Assembly (NCBI GenBank): GCA_003232855.1 | Contig: QIKC01000355.1 | Span: forward strand, 1-7,404 | Length of the DNA: 7,404 bases | Direction of reading: 5' to 3' | DNA from: Verrucomicrobiales bacterium | GTDB taxonomy: Bacteria > Verrucomicrobiota > Verrucomicrobiia > Verrucomicrobiales > DEV007 | In this document: piece after piece, positions 5,711 through 7,404 of the stretch | Layout of the letters: each line of letters opens with the position of its first letter | Position numbering within the stretch: the stretch's first letter is position 1 | Notes under the pieces: model-generated | What the model was told of the DNA's origin: nothing | Databases searched by the model: none | What the model saw: only the letters and a program-made list of their open reading frames with translations | Program-made: the position numbers and the translations under genes

Positions 5711-6931
5711 ATGCGAATTCGATCATTTTTAGGATTGGTGCCAGGCGCTGACAGGGCGGCCGCAGTGGCGTCCGTCCCTTACGACGTCGTCAACCGAGAG
5801 GAGGCCGCGCAGTTGGCCGAAGGCAACCCGGACAGCCTGTTGCGCGCCTCGCGTGCGGACATCACGCTGCCCGCAGACACCCCTCCCTATGCGGACATCG
5901 TTTATCAGACCGCTAGGGAAAATTTGGAGGCTTTACAGGCGAGCGGGGCGTTGGTTCGCGAGGCGGAGCCCTGCATGTATTTGTACCGGCAGAGCATGGG
6001 CGAACACCAGCAAATCGGCCTGGTGGCGGTGGCGCATATCGACGACTACCGGAACAATGTCATCCGCAAGCACGAGCGCACGCGCCCGGCCAAGGAAGAC
6101 GACAGGACGCGTTTGGCATCGGCTTTGGAAGCGCATCTCGGACCGGTGTTTTTGACGTATAAGGAACGCCCTGAAATTGATGTGCTAGTGGCTGAGATCG
6201 TCGCGAGCCGTCCGCCAGACATCGACTTTGTGGCGCCCGATGAGATTGGCCACAGTGTTTGGAAAATTCCCGGCGGTGCCGAGTTTGCCGCGCTTTTTGA
6301 TCAAGTGCCGGTGGTCTACGTGGCCGACGGACATCACCGCAGCGCCAGCGCGGCACGGGTGGGTGCCGAGCGGCGCGCCGCGAATCCGGAGCACAGTGGC
6401 GAGGAGGACTACAACTGGTTCCTCACCGTTCTCTTTCCCGGTGATCAGCTTAAAGTGCTGCCGTATAATCGCGTGGTTTCCGACCTCAATGGCTTGGAAC
6501 CCGAGGCGTTATTGGAGGCGGCGCGGCAGCGATTCGATGTCGTGCCGGTGGGCGATGGCGCGCCGACACGAGCCGGCGAGGTGCGGATGTACCTCGCAGG
6601 GAAATGGTACGCACTGAGCTGGGAGCAGGGTGGCGCTGGAGATCCGGTGGCATCGCTCGATGTCAGTGTGCTGCAGGATCAGTTTCTCGATCCGGTGCTG
6701 GGGATCGATGATCCGCGCACCAACGCGCGTGTCGATTTCGTGGGCGGCATCCGCGGTACTGAGGAGTTGGAGAAGCGGGTGGATTCCGGTCGCGACGCGG
6801 TGGCTTTTTCGATGGTTCCGGTGACCGTGGGGCAACTGATCGCCATCGCCGATGCGGGCGCGATCATGCCGCCGAAGAGCACCTGGTTCGAGCCCAAATT
6901 GCGCTCGGGGCTGTTTATCCACACGTTTTAG
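5711..6931 (+). CDS. DUF1015 family protein of unassigned function
   Basis: A conserved 406-residue soluble protein of the DUF1015 family (COG4198), full length. Family landmarks: N-terminal SVPYDVVNREEA, KHERTRPAKEDDR (from 120), VVYVADGHHRSASAAR with DGHHR at 206-210, DDPRTNARVDFVGGIRG in the C-terminal third, and MPPKSTWFEPKLRSGLF at 386-402 near the end. There is no signal peptide or membrane segment. The start is well supported by GAGAGGA (5695-5701) nine bases before the ATG, the best ribosome site in the window. It lies 33 bp after the phosphatase gene, so an operon is likely. In other genomes such genes often neighbour serine-biosynthesis genes (general knowledge, not seen here). The DGHHR box resembles by eye the GxxR box of ParB/sulfiredoxin-fold nucleotide-binding proteins. 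That is only a resemblance, and I assign no reaction. Confidence 0.93.
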   Translation: MRIRSFLGLVPGADRAAAVASVPYDVVNREEAAQLAEGNPDSLLRASRADITLPADTPPYADIVYQTARENLEALQASGALVREAEPCMYLYRQSMGEHQQIGLVAVAHIDDYRNNVIRKHERTRPAKEDDRTRLASALEAHLGPVFLTYKERPEIDVLVAEIVASRPPDIDFVAPDEIGHSVWKIPGGAEFAALFDQVPVVYVADGHHRSASAARVGAERRAANPEHSGEEDYNWFLTVLFPGDQLKVLPYNRVVSDLNGLEPEALLEAARQRFDVVPVGDGAPTRAGEVRMYLAGKWYALSWEQGGAGDPVASLDVSVLQDQFLDPVLGIDDPRTNARVDFVGGIRGTEELEKRVDSGRDAVAFSMVPVTVGQLIAIADAGAIMPPKSTWFEPKLRSGLFIHTF

Positions 6932-6947
6932 AACGGCTTGGGCGGCG

Positions 6948-7165
6948 TCACTCGCGGGGAAGGCGTTGCCAGAAGCGAGCGGGTTCAACCCGGGTCGCTA
7001 CAACCAGATACTCCCGCAGCACCTGACCGCTCACACACAACTCGATGCCGTTGTTCGGCCAGCGATTAAATAATTGGCACGCCTTTTCATGATGACGTTG
7101 GCCTTTGTCGGTCGCCTCTAACGTTACGTTGGTGTCTAAAATACTCGTTCACCGCGCTTCATCAT
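6948..7165 (-). pseudogene. Frameshifted and truncated VapC-type PIN-domain toxin
   Basis: A remnant of a PIN-domain ribonuclease toxin. From tandem ATGs at 7165 and 7162 one reads MMKRGERVF, then a TAG. Shifting one base at the TTTT run (7141-7138) gives an uninterrupted PIN start, ILDTNVTLEATD, continuing through HHEKACQLFNRWPNNG and SGQVLREYLVVATR. Insertion of one T would join both parts seamlessly as RVFLDTN. After VATR (6990) the frame goes on only to a TGA at 6950-6948, while the next frame reads a plausible continuation NPLASGNAFPASDAAQAV up to the DUF1015 stop, suggesting a second frameshift. Only two of the four acidic active-site residues remain (Asp of LDTN, Glu of LREY); about half the usual 130-140 residues is gone. 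No VapB antitoxin gene is seen upstream. A homopolymer sequencing error could explain the first shift but not the missing C-terminal half. Confidence 0.8.
6974..6999. repeat. Imperfect palindrome at the second break of the toxin remnant
   Basis: The arms AGCGA (6974-6978) and TCGCT (6995-6999) flank CGGGTT and AACCCG (6980-6985 and 6987-6992), which are separated by one base, with a G/GG mismatch in the stem. It lies 43 bp after the DUF1015 stop and between convergent reading directions, so it could act as a terminator, but no T-tract follows on either side. It coincides with the point where the PIN reading frame appears to shift. Confidence 0.5.
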
Positions 7166-7404
7166 CGGCGCGTTAGCGTGGCGTTGAATACAAACCCAAA
7201 ATCAACCAACAACCATGATAGAAATAGAAACTAGCACAGAAAAAAGCCCTGATTTGCGTTCAATGGTAATCATTCAGGTGCCTTCTGACATTTTCCCGGA
7301 TTTCCGTAATTTAAACCTAGTGGTCGGACAAGCCTCAAGTGTCGGATTCAAATCAAACCGCCGATTACGCGGATGAACACCGATTGATTGGAGGCTTCCG
7401 CCGC
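7166..7404. other. Right-end non-coding stretch with no convincing gene
   Basis: These 239 bp are more AT-rich than the rest of the window. A 53-codon ORF (7215-7376, plus) lacks a ribosome site and runs into a repeat-like segment, so I do not call it. On the minus strand upstream of the PIN remnant there is no antitoxin-like ORF; a six-codon tail ADDEAR before a TGA overlapping the toxin start is the only possible trace. The last 60 bp look like a dispersed repeat. Confidence 0.5.
7345..7395. repeat. Fragment resembling a dispersed intergenic repeat
   Basis: The segment contains the run CCGCCGATTACGCGGATGAA (7359-7377 region) followed by CACCGATTGATTGG, with repeated GAT-centred words. Read on the minus strand it encodes QSVFIRVIGG, a phrase common in spurious ORFs from dispersed repeats of Verrucomicrobiota and similar genomes. 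Recognition is from memory of that pattern; only one copy lies in the window, so repetition cannot be shown here. Confidence 0.4.

Noticed and set aside
6509..6988. 159-codon minus-strand ORF antisense to the DUF1015 gene
   Set aside because: It is a shadow of DUF1015; only its first 19 or so codons may reflect the shifted frame of the PIN remnant.
6976..7006. tRNA 3'-end-like string GGTTCAACCC followed by ACAACCA, possible attachment-site remnant
   Set aside because: The arms do not form a proper 5-bp T stem with a 7-nt loop, no acceptor stem partner is seen, and the bases encode the PIN remnant on the other strand.
7215..7376. 53-codon plus-strand ORF starting MIEIETSTEKSPDLR
   Set aside because: It lacks a ribosome site, matches no family I know, and its end lies in the repeat-like segment.

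Overview
This 7.4 kb, GC-rich bacterial window holds six protein genes plus a broken toxin gene. The organism is most likely a member of the Verrucomicrobiota (Opitutae-like). That is an inference from the PEP-CTERM sorting signal on a secreted protease, the rarity of clear Shine-Dalgarno sites, the plant/planctomycete-like form of HisRS, and a fragment resembling an intergenic repeat I associate with such genomes. No rRNA or other marker is present to settle it.

Layout. Positions 1-2600 (minus strand) carry hisS followed by aspS, a two-gene tRNA-synthetase operon; aspS runs off the left edge, so about its last quarter is missing. A 98-bp divergent gap separates hisS from recF (2699-3778, plus), which lies away from its common dnaA-dnaN neighbours. 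recF converges with, and overlaps by 17 bp, a minus-strand gene (3762-4502) for a secreted metzincin-like protease with a C-terminal PEP-CTERM anchor. An AT-richer 329-bp stretch (4503-4831) follows and may hold a promoter and a small upstream ORF for the protease. Next come two co-directional plus-strand genes, probably one transcription unit: a PHP-family histidinol-phosphatase (4832-5677) and a DUF1015 protein (5711-6931). The right end (6932-7404) holds a frameshifted, truncated VapC-type PIN toxin on the minus strand, a palindrome at its apparent second break, and a fragment that looks like a dispersed repeat.

How the genes relate. hisS and aspS supply charged tRNAs, and a histidine in the AspRS anticodon-binding domain suggests a non-discriminating enzyme that would also make Asp-tRNA(Asn) for amidation. 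RecF serves recombinational repair. The PHP phosphatase would do the penultimate step of histidine synthesis, while its DUF1015 partner has no assigned function that I can state. I see no complete new defence or mobile system here. The most unusual points are the 7-bp tandem repeat across the hisS stop codon, the overlapping recF/protease 3' ends, the protease lacking a Met-turn methionine, an RBS-masking hairpin at the phosphatase gene, and the decayed toxin.
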